Positions 41,100 to 49,629 of a DNA stretch of 64,000 nucleotides are shown here, piece by piece (the first letter of the stretch is position 1; each line of letters opens with the position of its first letter). Origin of the DNA: Pedobacter chitinilyticus. Lineage in GTDB: Bacteria; Bacteroidota; Bacteroidia; Sphingobacteriales; Sphingobacteriaceae. The stretch is from contig NZ_QMHN01000006.1 in NCBI RefSeq assembly GCF_003313385.1, forward strand, positions 111,158 to 175,157, written 5' to 3'. The notes beneath the pieces are model-generated. The model did not search any database. It worked only from the letters and a program-made list of their open reading frames with translations, and was not told where the DNA came from. The position numbers were made by a program, and so were the translations under genes.

Positions 41100-43567
41100 T
41101 GGATATACAGTTTATTGGAGAGAACCTCCTTCCAGGAAAATTAGGCCAATTTTTCATCGTACTTTCGTTTGGCGCATCACTACTTTCTACCATCGCCTAT
41201 TTTTTCGCCACCAAAAACAAAAACCTTGAAGACAATTCTTGGACTAAATTAGGTAGAATTGGGTTTCTGGTAAATGTTATTGGCATTATCGGAATTGGCG
41301 CTACGCTATTCTATTTAATCTTAAATCACTACAACGAATACTATTACGTATGGTCACACTCTTCTAAAGAGTTGCCTGTATATTATATCATCTCTGCTTT
41401 TTGGGAAGGACAAGAAGGTAGCTTTTGGCTATGGGCTTTTTGGCAATCCCTATTAGGTATTATCCTGATCTGGAAAGCTAAATCATGGGAAAATGGTGTA
41501 ATGACCATTATTGCACTTTCGCAAGTATTTTTAGCCTCCATGCTTTTAGGCGTAGAAATTTTTGGCGCTCGTGTAGGCTCATCTCCTTTTATCTTGTTAA
41601 GAGATGCGATGGATTTGAAAGCTACAATCCCTATTTTCTCTGATCCTGAGAACTATAAAAATTATTTAACCTTTATTACTGATGGTAAAGGTTTAAATCC
41701 ACTATTACAAAACTATTGGATGGTTATTCACCCTCCAACCCTATTTTTAGGCTTTGCCAGCATGATTGTACCTTTTGCTTACGGTATTACTGCACTTTGG
41801 CAAAAACGTTACAAAGACTGGGTTAAACCTGTATTGCCTTGGGTTTCATTCGCTGTAATGATTTTAGGTGCAGGCATTATTATGGGTTCATTTTGGGCTT
41901 ATGAAGCACTTAACTTTGGTGGCTTTTGGGCTTGGGATCCAGTAGAAAATGCTTCTATCATCCCTTGGTTAACACTCATTGGCGGTTTGCACGTAATTAT
42001 TGCCTATAAAAATACTGGTCATGCTTATTTCACTGCAATGGCATTGATATTGGTGAGTTTTATCCTGGTATTATATGCTTCTTTCTTAACCAGAAGTGGT
42101 ATTTTGGGAGAAACTTCGGTGCACTCATTCACCGATTTGGGAATGTTCTGGCAGTTGGTAATTTACATCTTGGTATTTTTAGGTATTTCTGTATTCTGCA
42201 TTGTCTGCAGATGGAAAGAGTTGCCAATCACACACAAAGACGAAGAAACTTATTCACGTGAATTTTGGATGTTCATTGGTGCCTTAGTAGTTACCGTTTC
42301 TTGTATCCACATCATTTTTGCGACTTCGGTACCTGTATTTAATGCTGCTTTTGGCACTAACTACGCTCCTATCAAAGATGCAGTAAGGTTTTACAACCAA
42401 TGGCAAGCTCCTTTTGCAGTGTTAATTGCATTGATTTCGGGCTTCTCCCAATTTTTAAAATATAAGCGCACCGATCCTCGCAAGTTCTATAGCAGTTTAA
42501 TCTCTTCTGTAGTATTCGCAATGGTCATTACAGCTGCCATGGTTTGGGCAACGGGTATTTACACCAACCTGATGTACATTATCCTAACCTTTAGCTGTAT
42601 TTTCGCCATTTTGGCTAATGCTAGATTATTAACGGGTATTTTCACTAAGAGAGGCAGTAAATTGGCAGGTTCGGCTATTGCCCACATCGGCTTTGCCATC
42701 TTGTTAATTGGGGCTTTGGTTGCCGCAGCAACTAGTCAGCCAATCTCTATCAATGAAACTAATTTTATTCCTGTTAAAGATTTCGAAAAAGCAGCGAAAC
42801 CAGGTGAGAACATCATGTTATATAAGAACGAGCCTAAAAAAATGGGCAAATACACCGTTACTTATATCAGTGATACCACCATCCAGCCAAATACCTACTA
42901 TAAACTTAACTTTAGGGTAATTGATGAGGAAACAGGTAAAGTAAAAGAAGATTTCTCAGTTAATCCTAGCATCCAAGAAAATGGAAAAATGGGCTTAATT
43001 GCTTCTCCAGACACGAAACATTACCTATTGAGAGATATTTACACCCACATTACCAGTGCAGCACAGAAAAAAGAAGAGCATGCTGATCATGAAGGACATA
43101 CCGAGGAAGAAAATTACAAAGCTCCTCGTATTGTTACCTTAAAAGTGGGCGACACTGTTCATACCAGCAGCGGTGTGTTAACGGTAAAAGCACTGAACAA
43201 CAAACCTGTGGTTAGGGACTTAAAAATCGAGAAGGAAGATTTAGCAGTGAGCTTACCGTTGGAAGTGAATGTGAGTGGTAAAATTTATAATGCAGAGCCA
43301 TTATTCTTAATTAAAGGCAATAACACTTTTGATTTTGCCCGTAAGATTGATGAACTAGGCTTAAGGGTTAGATTTACGAAGATCATTCCTGATGAGAATA
43401 AGTTTGAGCTTCAAATCTTCGAGAAACCTCAACAAGCAAAAGACTGGGTGGTATTCAAATCTATCGAATTCCCATATATCAACTTATATTGGATTGGTAC
43501 CATTGTGATGGTGATTGGTTTCTTGATGTCTATTATCAGACGGAAAAAAGAACTGAAAACTGATTAA
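41099..43567 (+). CDS. ccmF: CcmF-type cytochrome c haem lyase subunit
   Basis: Encodes 822 aa with about 15 membrane segments. The haem-binding WWD motif is FGGFWAWDPVENAS near residue 272-285; flanking His residues are in YWMVIHPPTLFLGF and GGLHVIIAY. An earlier aromatic block (FWEGQEGSFWLWAFWQ) and LTRSGILGETSVHSF match CcmF/NrfE. A long periplasmic domain (about 545-785) contains a His-rich stretch (EEHADHEGHTEEE). It attaches haem from CcmE to apocytochromes. The usual CcmH partner is not seen nearby. Confidence 0.92.
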   Translation: MDIQFIGENLLPGKLGQFFIVLSFGASLLSTIAYFFATKNKNLEDNSWTKLGRIGFLVNVIGIIGIGATLFYLILNHYNEYYYVWSHSSKELPVYYIISAFWEGQEGSFWLWAFWQSLLGIILIWKAKSWENGVMTIIALSQVFLASMLLGVEIFGARVGSSPFILLRDAMDLKATIPIFSDPENYKNYLTFITDGKGLNPLLQNYWMVIHPPTLFLGFASMIVPFAYGITALWQKRYKDWVKPVLPWVSFAVMILGAGIIMGSFWAYEALNFGGFWAWDPVENASIIPWLTLIGGLHVIIAYKNTGHAYFTAMALILVSFILVLYASFLTRSGILGETSVHSFTDLGMFWQLVIYILVFLGISVFCIVCRWKELPITHKDEETYSREFWMFIGALVVTVSCIHIIFATSVPVFNAAFGTNYAPIKDAVRFYNQWQAPFAVLIALISGFSQFLKYKRTDPRKFYSSLISSVVFAMVITAAMVWATGIYTNLMYIILTFSCIFAILANARLLTGIFTKRGSKLAGSAIAHIGFAILLIGALVAAATSQPISINETNFIPVKDFEKAAKPGENIMLYKNEPKKMGKYTVTYISDTTIQPNTYYKLNFRVIDEETGKVKEDFSVNPSIQENGKMGLIASPDTKHYLLRDIYTHITSAAQKKEEHADHEGHTEEENYKAPRIVTLKVGDTVHTSSGVLTVKALNNKPVVRDLKIEKEDLAVSLPLEVNVSGKIYNAEPLFLIKGNNTFDFARKIDELGLRVRFTKIIPDENKFELQIFEKPQQAKDWVVFKSIEFPYINLYWIGTIVMVIGFLMSIIRRKKELKTD

Positions 43568-44328
43568 TGAAAGTCTCCATCATAGGTTCTGGAAATGTAG
43601 CTACACATTTAGCCAAAGCTTTGTACTATGCCCAGGTAGAAATAACAAGCATTTGGTCGCATCAATTTGAAAATGCGGAGCTACTGGCCAATCAAGTTGG
43701 AGCAAAGTCGATCAAACAAATTTCTGAAATTACCGATGATGGTAGTGACATTATTCTAATTTCAGTTAAAGATGATGCCATTGTCGAAGTTGCCACACAA
43801 CTAAAAAACTATCGCGGTGTGGTAGCACATACCTCTGGAGCTGCAGGATTAGACGTACTAAATGGTAATGCTCATTACGGAGTGTTTTATCCGCTACAAA
43901 CATTTTCAAAACACACAGCATTGGATTTTTCGCAGGTGCCATTGTGTTTGGAAGCTAACGATACACAAAGCCTGCAACAATTAAAAATGCTGGCTACGCT
44001 CATCAGTAAAAATATTTACGAGGTAGACAGCGCACAAAGAAAGATATTACACCTCTCGGCAGTATTTGCCTGTAATTTCCCCAACTACCTATATGGTGTT
44101 GCCCAACAATTGCTGGCACAACATCAACTTGATTTTGACATCATCAAGCCTTTAATTGCCGAAACCGCCAACAAGGTGCAAACGGCCCTTCCTATTGAAG
44201 TGCAAACTGGTCCAGCGGTTAGAAATGATGAGCAGACCTTAAAAAAACATGAAGATTTGCTCAAAGAGCACACTGATTGGTTAATGATTTATAAACTATT
44301 GAGCGAGCAGATTAAAAAAACCAGATAA
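43567..44328 (+). CDS. Rossmann and DUF2520 domain protein
   Basis: Encodes 253 aa. The N-terminal half has the NAD(P) motif SIIGSGNVATHLAKAL and IILISVKDDAI; HTSGAAGLDVL and GVFYPLQTFSK follow. The C-terminal DUF2520 helical domain has SAVFACNFPNYLYGVAQQLL and a TGPAVRNDEQTLKKH end. The shape is like 6-phosphogluconate or ketopantoate dehydrogenases, substrate unknown. Starts on the stop of ccmF (TAATG); co-transcription is likely though no functional tie is known. Confidence 0.85.
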   Translation: MKVSIIGSGNVATHLAKALYYAQVEITSIWSHQFENAELLANQVGAKSIKQISEITDDGSDIILISVKDDAIVEVATQLKNYRGVVAHTSGAAGLDVLNGNAHYGVFYPLQTFSKHTALDFSQVPLCLEANDTQSLQQLKMLATLISKNIYEVDSAQRKILHLSAVFACNFPNYLYGVAQQLLAQHQLDFDIIKPLIAETANKVQTALPIEVQTGPAVRNDEQTLKKHEDLLKEHTDWLMIYKLLSEQIKKTR

Positions 44329-44370
44329 TACCGTTTTTTTGATTTTAGCTGCTTACTTTTGCATTGTATT

Positions 44371-44703
44371 ATGAGTATTTTCAAACTAAAGATAAATTTC
44401 GAAGAAGAGGGAAAAGAACCTGTTGAACTCCCTATTGCTGCTGGTGAAGATGTATTAGACGTAGTATTGGACAATGGCATTAAGCTACAGCATAATTGCG
44501 GTGGTGTTTGTGGTTGCAGTACTTGCCATATTTATGTGACTAAAGGCATGGATAACATTCAAGAAATATCCGAAAAAGAGGAAGATTTTGTTGACCGTGC
44601 GGTAAGACCAAAAATCACCTCAAGGTTAGCCTGCCAATGCATCGTGTTGGATGGCGATATTGAAGTCACGATTCCAGATCAATCAGGCTTTTTAGGACAT
44701 TAG
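44371..44703 (+). CDS. fdx: ISC-type [2Fe-2S] ferredoxin
   Basis: Encodes 110 aa from ATG at 44371. The cluster cysteines fit Cys43, Cys49, Cys52 (in HNCGGVCGCSTCH) and Cys88 (SRLACQC), the spacing of adrenodoxin/ISC ferredoxins. An extra Cys47 and Cys90 are present. The ISC ferredoxin supplies electrons for Fe-S cluster assembly on IscU. IscX is the next gene. Confidence 0.9.
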   Translation: MSIFKLKINFEEEGKEPVELPIAAGEDVLDVVLDNGIKLQHNCGGVCGCSTCHIYVTKGMDNIQEISEKEEDFVDRAVRPKITSRLACQCIVLDGDIEVTIPDQSGFLGH

Positions 44704-44763
44704 ACAGTTTTCAGTTAACAGTGGCCAGATATCAGTTAACCGATTAAACAAATCAACAGTTAA
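44704..44763. repeat. CAGTTAAC-type dispersed words
   Basis: CAGTTTTCAGTTAACAGTGG is followed by AGTTAACCGATTAAAC and CAACAGTTAACC. These combine the word types seen at 33461, 37192 and 60162. Confidence 0.55.
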
Positions 44764-44788
44764 CCAACACAAACATTACAACAACAAT

Positions 44789-45031
44789 ATGAACAACGAT
44801 AAATTTGCACTCCCTATTTACTGGAAAGATCACGAGGATATTGCGCTTGAGCTTTACGAAAAATTTGGGGATGCCTTTGATGAGCCAAAAATCTACAGAA
44901 TCAGGTTTACGGAATTGATTGAGTGGGTTTTAGAATTACCTAATTTTGCAGGCACCAGAGAAGAATGCAACGAAGGTCACTTAGAGCAAATTCAGTCTGC
45001 TTGGGTATACGAGTGGAGAGATAATCAATAA
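44789..45031 (+). CDS. iscX: Fe-S assembly protein IscX
   Basis: Encodes 80 aa. YWKDHEDIALELYEKFGD, then RFTELIEWVLELPNFAGT and the end ESAWVYEW-like segment (QIQSAWVYEWRDN) match IscX/YfhJ, a small acidic protein that binds cysteine desulfurase and iron and tunes cluster assembly. Length is a little over the Escherichia coli protein. It lies after the ferredoxin, the order of the tail of the isc operon, but iscSUA are not here. TAGTGG/TTAGTAG-type repeat words follow (45028-45055). Confidence 0.9.
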   Translation: MNNDKFALPIYWKDHEDIALELYEKFGDAFDEPKIYRIRFTELIEWVLELPNFAGTREECNEGHLEQIQSAWVYEWRDNQ

Positions 45032-45107
45032 CTAGTGGAAAGTAGTTAGTAGCTATTAATTGGGACTTACCGACTAAAAACCGTAACTGAAAGCACGTAA
45101 CTTAACG

Positions 45108-45632
45108 ATGTTAGAAAACCTTAAAAACATCACCACTTTCGTTTTTGACGTAGATGGTGTATTAACCAACGGGACGGTGATTGCTACCGAGAGTGGCGAG
45201 CTGCTTCGTTCCTTTAACATTAAGGATGGTTATGCACTACAATTGGCAGCCAAAAAAGGTTACCATATTTGTGTCATTTCGGGGGGTAAAGGTGTAGCCA
45301 TGCACAAGCGTTTTGAGAGTTTGGGCGTTGCCGATGTTTTTTTGGGCGTTAGCGATAAAGTAGAGATTTTCAACAATTACCTTCAACAAAAAGGTATTAA
45401 CCCTGAGCAAGTACTTTACATGGGCGACGACATTCCTGATTGGGAAGTGATGAAGCTCGTGGGTATTGCCACTTGTCCATCTGATGCTGTTGAAGAAATT
45501 AAAGCCATCAGTCATTATATTTCTCCCCGAAAAGGTGGCGAGGCCGCTGTTAGGGATGTGATTGAAAAAGTACTTAAAGTGCAGCATAACTGGCACGGGA
45601 GTATACCTTCCGCAGCAGAAGCCAGTAAATAA
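45108..45632 (+). CDS. kdsC: KdsC-type HAD phosphatase
   Basis: Encodes 174 aa. FVFDVDGVLTNG (nucleophile Asp), CVISGGKGVAMHKR and YMGDDIPDWEVM match 3-deoxy-D-manno-octulosonate 8-phosphate phosphatase, a capless tetrameric HAD enzyme that makes free Kdo for lipid A core assembly. It stands alone; kdsA/kdsD are not adjacent. Some relatives act on other sugar acid phosphates. Confidence 0.88.
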   Translation: MLENLKNITTFVFDVDGVLTNGTVIATESGELLRSFNIKDGYALQLAAKKGYHICVISGGKGVAMHKRFESLGVADVFLGVSDKVEIFNNYLQQKGINPEQVLYMGDDIPDWEVMKLVGIATCPSDAVEEIKAISHYISPRKGGEAAVRDVIEKVLKVQHNWHGSIPSAAEASK

Positions 45633-45674
45633 TTACGATTTATCTTTCATTGCCGATAACATCATTAACGATAA

Positions 45675-45721
45675 TTAAGTCCAATAGATCTATCAAGATG
45701 TGATAGATCTATTGGACTTAA
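45675..45721. terminator. Perfect 21-bp inverted repeat after kdsC
   Basis: TTAAGTCCAATAGATCTATC plus A (45675-45695) pairs without mismatch with 45701-45721 around loop AGATG, followed by CACTTTTTAAC. It can end kdsC transcription, but the stem is far longer than termination needs. Confidence 0.75.
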
Positions 45722-45813
45722 CACTTTTTAACAGAATTATCTTTCAAACAGATTAAACCTATCCATGCTTTTGTGCTCCAAAGAAGAGAAACAAAAACAA
45801 TAATTCTAAACAC

Positions 45814-46215
45814 ATGAAAAAATTGATGATGATTTGCGGGCTATTATTTGGTATGGTAGCATTTGCACAAGCACAACAAGAAGGTGGTCGTCCAGGCGGC
45901 CCTGGAGGTCGTATGGGTGCTAACCCAGAAGCTAGAGTAAAACAGTTAGATGAAAAACTTAAGCTTTCTGATGACCAAAAAGCAAAATTGACTACCATTT
46001 TTACCGAACAAGGTGAAGCACAAAAAAAGCTACGTGAAGAAGCAGGTGGCGACAGACAAGCCATGATGGAAAAAATGCAGAAAATGAGAGCTGACCTTGA
46101 AACCAAAGTAAGTTCAGTTTTAAATGACGAGCAAAAGAAAACCTATAAAGCAATGCTAGACGAGCAAAAAGCTGAAATGGAAAAAAGAATGAAAGAACGC
46201 CAAGGCGGAAACTAA
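45814..46215 (+). CDS. Periplasmic Spy/CpxP-like or DUF4890-type protein
   Basis: Encodes 133 aa with a signal peptide (MMICGLLFGMVAFAQAQ). A Gly/Pro-rich segment (GGRPGGPGGRMG) is followed by helices with two LTxxQ-related motifs (KLKLSDDQKAKLTTIF and VSSVLNDEQKKTYKAML). Such helical-cradle proteins act as periplasmic chaperones or metal/stress sensors. The gene is followed by a long perfect terminator. Confidence 0.75.
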   Translation: MKKLMMICGLLFGMVAFAQAQQEGGRPGGPGGRMGANPEARVKQLDEKLKLSDDQKAKLTTIFTEQGEAQKKLREEAGGDRQAMMEKMQKMRADLETKVSSVLNDEQKKTYKAMLDEQKAEMEKRMKERQGGN

Positions 46216-46231
46216 TTCAACCAACCAAAAC

Positions 46232-46268
46232 ATACAACAAAAGCGGCACTTTGCCGCTTTTGTTGTAT
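46232..46268 (+). terminator. Intrinsic terminator with 17-bp arms
   Basis: ATACAACAAAAGCGGCA pairs perfectly with TGCCGCTTTTGTTGTAT around loop CTT. Confidence 0.92.
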
Positions 46269-46359
46269 AATGACATTTAGTGATACCAATGCTCAAAATC
46301 TGAATTTAAGAGCAATGACTTGCGTTTTTATTTCTAAATTTGGACCATAGTCATAACAT

Positions 46360-46926
46360 ATGCTTCAACTTACTGCACCAATTATATTAGTATCCAAATC
46401 GCCCCGAAGACAAGAACTTCTACGTTTAATGGGCTTAGATTTTTCTGTCGAATTAAAAGATGTTGATGAAAGCTATCCTGACACTTTGAGCGCTCCAGAA
46501 ATTGCAGTTTACATTGCAGAAAAGAAAGCGAAAGCATTTATTGGTGACGCTAACCATATTGTGATTACCGCTGATACTATTGTTGCCATTAACGGAGAGA
46601 TATTGGGCAAACCTAAGGACCATGCCGAAGCACAAGAAATGCTTGCCAAACTATCGGGCAATAACCATGAGGTTTACACAGGGGTCAGCATTAACCATCA
46701 AGGTCATATTACTTCATTTTATGACAAGACCACTGTGTTTTGTCGAGAGCTGAACAACGAAGAAATCAACTATTACATTGACAATTACCAACCTTTTGAT
46801 AAAGCAGGTAGCTATGGCATTCAAGATTGGTTTGGCCTCACTGTGGTACAACGCCTAGAAGGTTCCTATACGAATGTGATGGGACTTCCTACGGAGAAGC
46901 TGTATGGTTATTTGTTGGATGTTTAG
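46360..46926 (+). CDS. maf: Maf family nucleotide pyrophosphatase
   Basis: Encodes 188 aa. LVSKSPRRQELLRLMGLDF, ITADTIVAINGEILGKPKD and EVYTGVSI match Maf/YhdE, which hydrolyses non-canonical or pyrimidine nucleoside triphosphates (dTTP/UTP in some). DKAGSYGIQDWFG and GSYTNVMGLPTEKLY give the family end. No neighbours in an obvious operon. Confidence 0.92.
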   Translation: MLQLTAPIILVSKSPRRQELLRLMGLDFSVELKDVDESYPDTLSAPEIAVYIAEKKAKAFIGDANHIVITADTIVAINGEILGKPKDHAEAQEMLAKLSGNNHEVYTGVSINHQGHITSFYDKTTVFCRELNNEEINYYIDNYQPFDKAGSYGIQDWFGLTVVQRLEGSYTNVMGLPTEKLYGYLLDV

Positions 46927-47014
46927 TTGGTTAGTTTTTTGGGTGTTTGGTAATGAGTAACGAGCAAAAGGCGACAGTATATAAAACTACCATCACCTTT
47001 TACCCTATCCTACT

Positions 47015-47056
47015 AGCTTCTAATCCCTAGTTCCTAATCCCTAGTCCCTAGCCCCT
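47015..47056. repeat. CTAGTTCCTAATCCCTAG dispersed words
   Basis: CTAGCTTCTAATCCCTAG, then TTCCTAATCCCTAGTCCCTA and GCCCC are three imperfect copies of a CTAATCCCTAG word, also seen reversed before accD (19779 and 19966). Confidence 0.65.
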
Positions 47057-48334
47057 CTAATGCTCATGCCCGCCCGCATTGCTTAACTTAGCATTCACAA
47101 AAAAGGCTCCTTTTACCACAATCATACTGTTTTTGGGAATTTCGTTCAAGAAAGTTACCGCCGTATATCCCATATCAGATACACCTTTAAACACCTCTAC
47201 CCTTTCAAAATTCAAATTGGGCTTATTATCTTTTTTAGACTTTTCCTCTTTTTCGTCATGGATGTGGCCTTTCTCCTCCTCATGTTTTTCACCTTCTTTG
47301 TTCGTTTGTAAAAACACGTAGTACTTTCCATCAGCCGCAACAATGGCGTCATTAGGTACGGCAGGTGTCATTACATTATTAAGGCTCACAATTCCCGTGA
47401 TGTTCATTCCATCAATAAGGCCCTGTTTGTTTCCATTTACCTTACAATGCACGGCAATGGTTTTGCTATCATTCTCAAATGAAGAGCCTATGCTAAACAC
47501 TGTGGCATCATATTCGGTAGTAGGATTATTGGTAAGCGTGAAATGAATGGTCTGCCCTACTTTCACCTGTGGCAAATCCTTTTCAAACACCTGCAAATCT
47601 AAATGCAGCGAACTGTTATCCACTACTTCTATCACTGGCGATGAAACATCCACATAGCTGCCTATCTTGGCAAAAACATTGCTTACCGTACCACTCAAGG
47701 GACTAGCCACCACCAAAGCCGATTTAAGGTTAGCATTACTTACCGAACTTGGGTTGATACCCATCAAAGTGAGCTGTTGGTGTAACGATGCCCTACGCGT
47801 ACGCAAGGTATTTAGTTCTGTGGTGGCATTCTCTAGGTTTTTACCTGCACCAGCATTCCCTTGGTTCAATGTTTTTTGACGTTGCAGTTCCTGCTCGGCC
47901 AAAACAATCCTGCTGCCCACAGTTAAATACTCTTCCTGCAATTGTATGAACTGCGGATTAGTAATCGAAGCAATCACTTGGCCTTTTCTCACATAATCAC
48001 CAATTTGAACGTTAAGCGATTTAACTACTCCACCATACAAAGAAGTAGCATTTGCTTTATTATTGTTGGGCACACTCAACATCCCATTGGCCCTAATGGT
48101 AGCCGTGAGCTCCTTCCGTTCAATGGGTGCCCATTTGACCCCAACGGTTTCTATTTGCTCTTGGGTAAGCGTGGCAATACTTCCACTTTCCTCTTCATGA
48201 GCTGCTGCTGGTTTGGACACCTCCGTGTTTTCCTTATTTGAGCTATCCGTTTGTTTATCACTATTGCAAGCGGTAAAAATGGATAAAGCTGCTAGGGCAA
48301 ACCAAATTTTGTTTCTATTGATTTCGAATTTCAT
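47057..48334 (-). CDS. RND metal efflux periplasmic adaptor (CzcB type)
   Basis: Encodes 425 aa with a lipoprotein signal (lipobox FTAC, Cys near 22). The membrane-fusion order is visible: a lipoyl half-motif (GGVVKSLNVQIGDYVRKGQVIA), a helical hairpin (about 125-195), the second lipoyl half (VVASPLSGTVSNVFAKIGSYV) and a beta-barrel. A His/Glu-rich stretch (GEKHEEEKGHIHDEKEE) and the GGHEH end may bind metal. It links the CzcA pump to the TolC-like pore. Last gene of the efflux operon. Confidence 0.9.
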   Translation of the reverse strand: MKFEINRNKIWFALAALSIFTACNSDKQTDSSNKENTEVSKPAAAHEEESGSIATLTQEQIETVGVKWAPIERKELTATIRANGMLSVPNNNKANATSLYGGVVKSLNVQIGDYVRKGQVIASITNPQFIQLQEEYLTVGSRIVLAEQELQRQKTLNQGNAGAGKNLENATTELNTLRTRRASLHQQLTLMGINPSSVSNANLKSALVVASPLSGTVSNVFAKIGSYVDVSSPVIEVVDNSSLHLDLQVFEKDLPQVKVGQTIHFTLTNNPTTEYDATVFSIGSSFENDSKTIAVHCKVNGNKQGLIDGMNITGIVSLNNVMTPAVPNDAIVAADGKYYVFLQTNKEGEKHEEEKGHIHDEKEEKSKKDNKPNLNFERVEVFKGVSDMGYTAVTFLNEIPKNSMIVVKGAFFVNAKLSNAGGHEH

Positions 48335-48343
48335 GGTGATTCG

Positions 48344-49621
48344 TTATTGATTAATGATGGAATAGATGTTAATGACAGATTGGTTGACTTGCTGAATACT
48401 TTTGAGGTAGTTCAGCTGGATATCGGTAGCCGTTTGTAGGGCATAAAGATATTCTAAATAGCTTGACTCGCCCGTTTTATAACCCAACTGCGCCGCCGAA
48501 AGGATCTCTTTAGCATTCGGTAAGGCATCTTTCACAAAATATTGATACTGCCTCATGTCTTGCTGATATTGTAGCAGTGCATTTTGCATTTGTGCCATTA
48601 GGTTCCGCTGCTGCTGTTGCGCGTTTGCCTCTGCCGCCTGTTGCTTATAGTCTAATGAACGAACTCTCGCCTTATTTGCACCAAAAGTTAAAGGGATGGC
48701 TAAACCTATGTTTACTGAGTTAAATCTGTTACTTCCGTTAAAGTATTTCTCCGTACCGTTTACATTTTGAAAACCTATTAAAGATTGGTTTACGTAACCC
48801 AAGGTAATATCAGGTAGGGTTTGCGACCTTTCTACCTTTTTACTCTGGGCAGCAATCAGTGCATCCTGATAAAAGGATTGCACTGCAGGATGATTGGCTA
48901 CCGCAGTACTATCCAACAGGTTATTAATCTGTAATGGAGCAAACGCACTTTGGCTGGCTAATTCAAAATCCTCCTTAGTATTTAACAATGCAGCTAAACT
49001 GCTATAGGCATTGGCCAGATATACTTCATTTTGCTTTAATAGGAGATTAATTTCACCTTGTTTGGCTTGTGCCGTACTTACGTCTACCTTTTTAGTGTCC
49101 CCAGTTTTATACCTCAATTGGGCAATCTTTATAAAATCACTATAAAGACTATCCAATTGCCTTAGTTGTTGGTGGTTGTGCTGCAAGTACAGGATTTGAT
49201 AGTAGTAGCTACGCACTTGGTTTTTGAGTTCCAACACGGTAAGTTTCTTTTGTAGCTGCTTGCCTTTTATTTCAGCATTAATCAATTGCTTCCTCGCTCC
49301 AAATAACGTTGGAAAAGGAATGGTTTGGGATACTTGGTACGACTGATCGAACTGGGTGCTATTGTATTGCCCCAGCTGCGCATTTAAATCAAGCTTGGGC
49401 AGTTCTCCCGCTGTCTTTTTTAAAGACTGACTGGCTTTAACCTCCAAATCTCCCGCTTTAACCACCAAATTATTATCTATCGACATTTGTATGGCTTGAT
49501 CAATATTTAGCTGTTTTTTACTTTGAGCAATAGCACTTAAGCTAAATACAAACAGGAAGCAGGCAATAGACATTGTGCTAAAAAACTGGCTTCCTATATT
49601 ATTTCTTAAAATATTTTTCAT
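48344..49621 (-). CDS. TolC-family outer membrane efflux protein (CzcC type)
   Basis: Encodes 425 aa with a signal peptide (SIACFLFVFSLSAIAQ). Two OEP repeats of long helices start with LNIDQAIQMSIDNN and FKDALIAAQSKKV-like segments; RYKTGDTKKVDVSTAQAK and LGYKTGESSYLEYLYALQ are the paired TolC repeat motifs. It forms the outer membrane tunnel for the RND pump. It lies between czcA and the adaptor gene, 8-9 bp from each. Confidence 0.9.
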   Translation of the reverse strand: MKNILRNNIGSQFFSTMSIACFLFVFSLSAIAQSKKQLNIDQAIQMSIDNNLVVKAGDLEVKASQSLKKTAGELPKLDLNAQLGQYNSTQFDQSYQVSQTIPFPTLFGARKQLINAEIKGKQLQKKLTVLELKNQVRSYYYQILYLQHNHQQLRQLDSLYSDFIKIAQLRYKTGDTKKVDVSTAQAKQGEINLLLKQNEVYLANAYSSLAALLNTKEDFELASQSAFAPLQINNLLDSTAVANHPAVQSFYQDALIAAQSKKVERSQTLPDITLGYVNQSLIGFQNVNGTEKYFNGSNRFNSVNIGLAIPLTFGANKARVRSLDYKQQAAEANAQQQQRNLMAQMQNALLQYQQDMRQYQYFVKDALPNAKEILSAAQLGYKTGESSYLEYLYALQTATDIQLNYLKSIQQVNQSVINIYSIINQ

Positions 49622-49629
49622 GATTCAAT

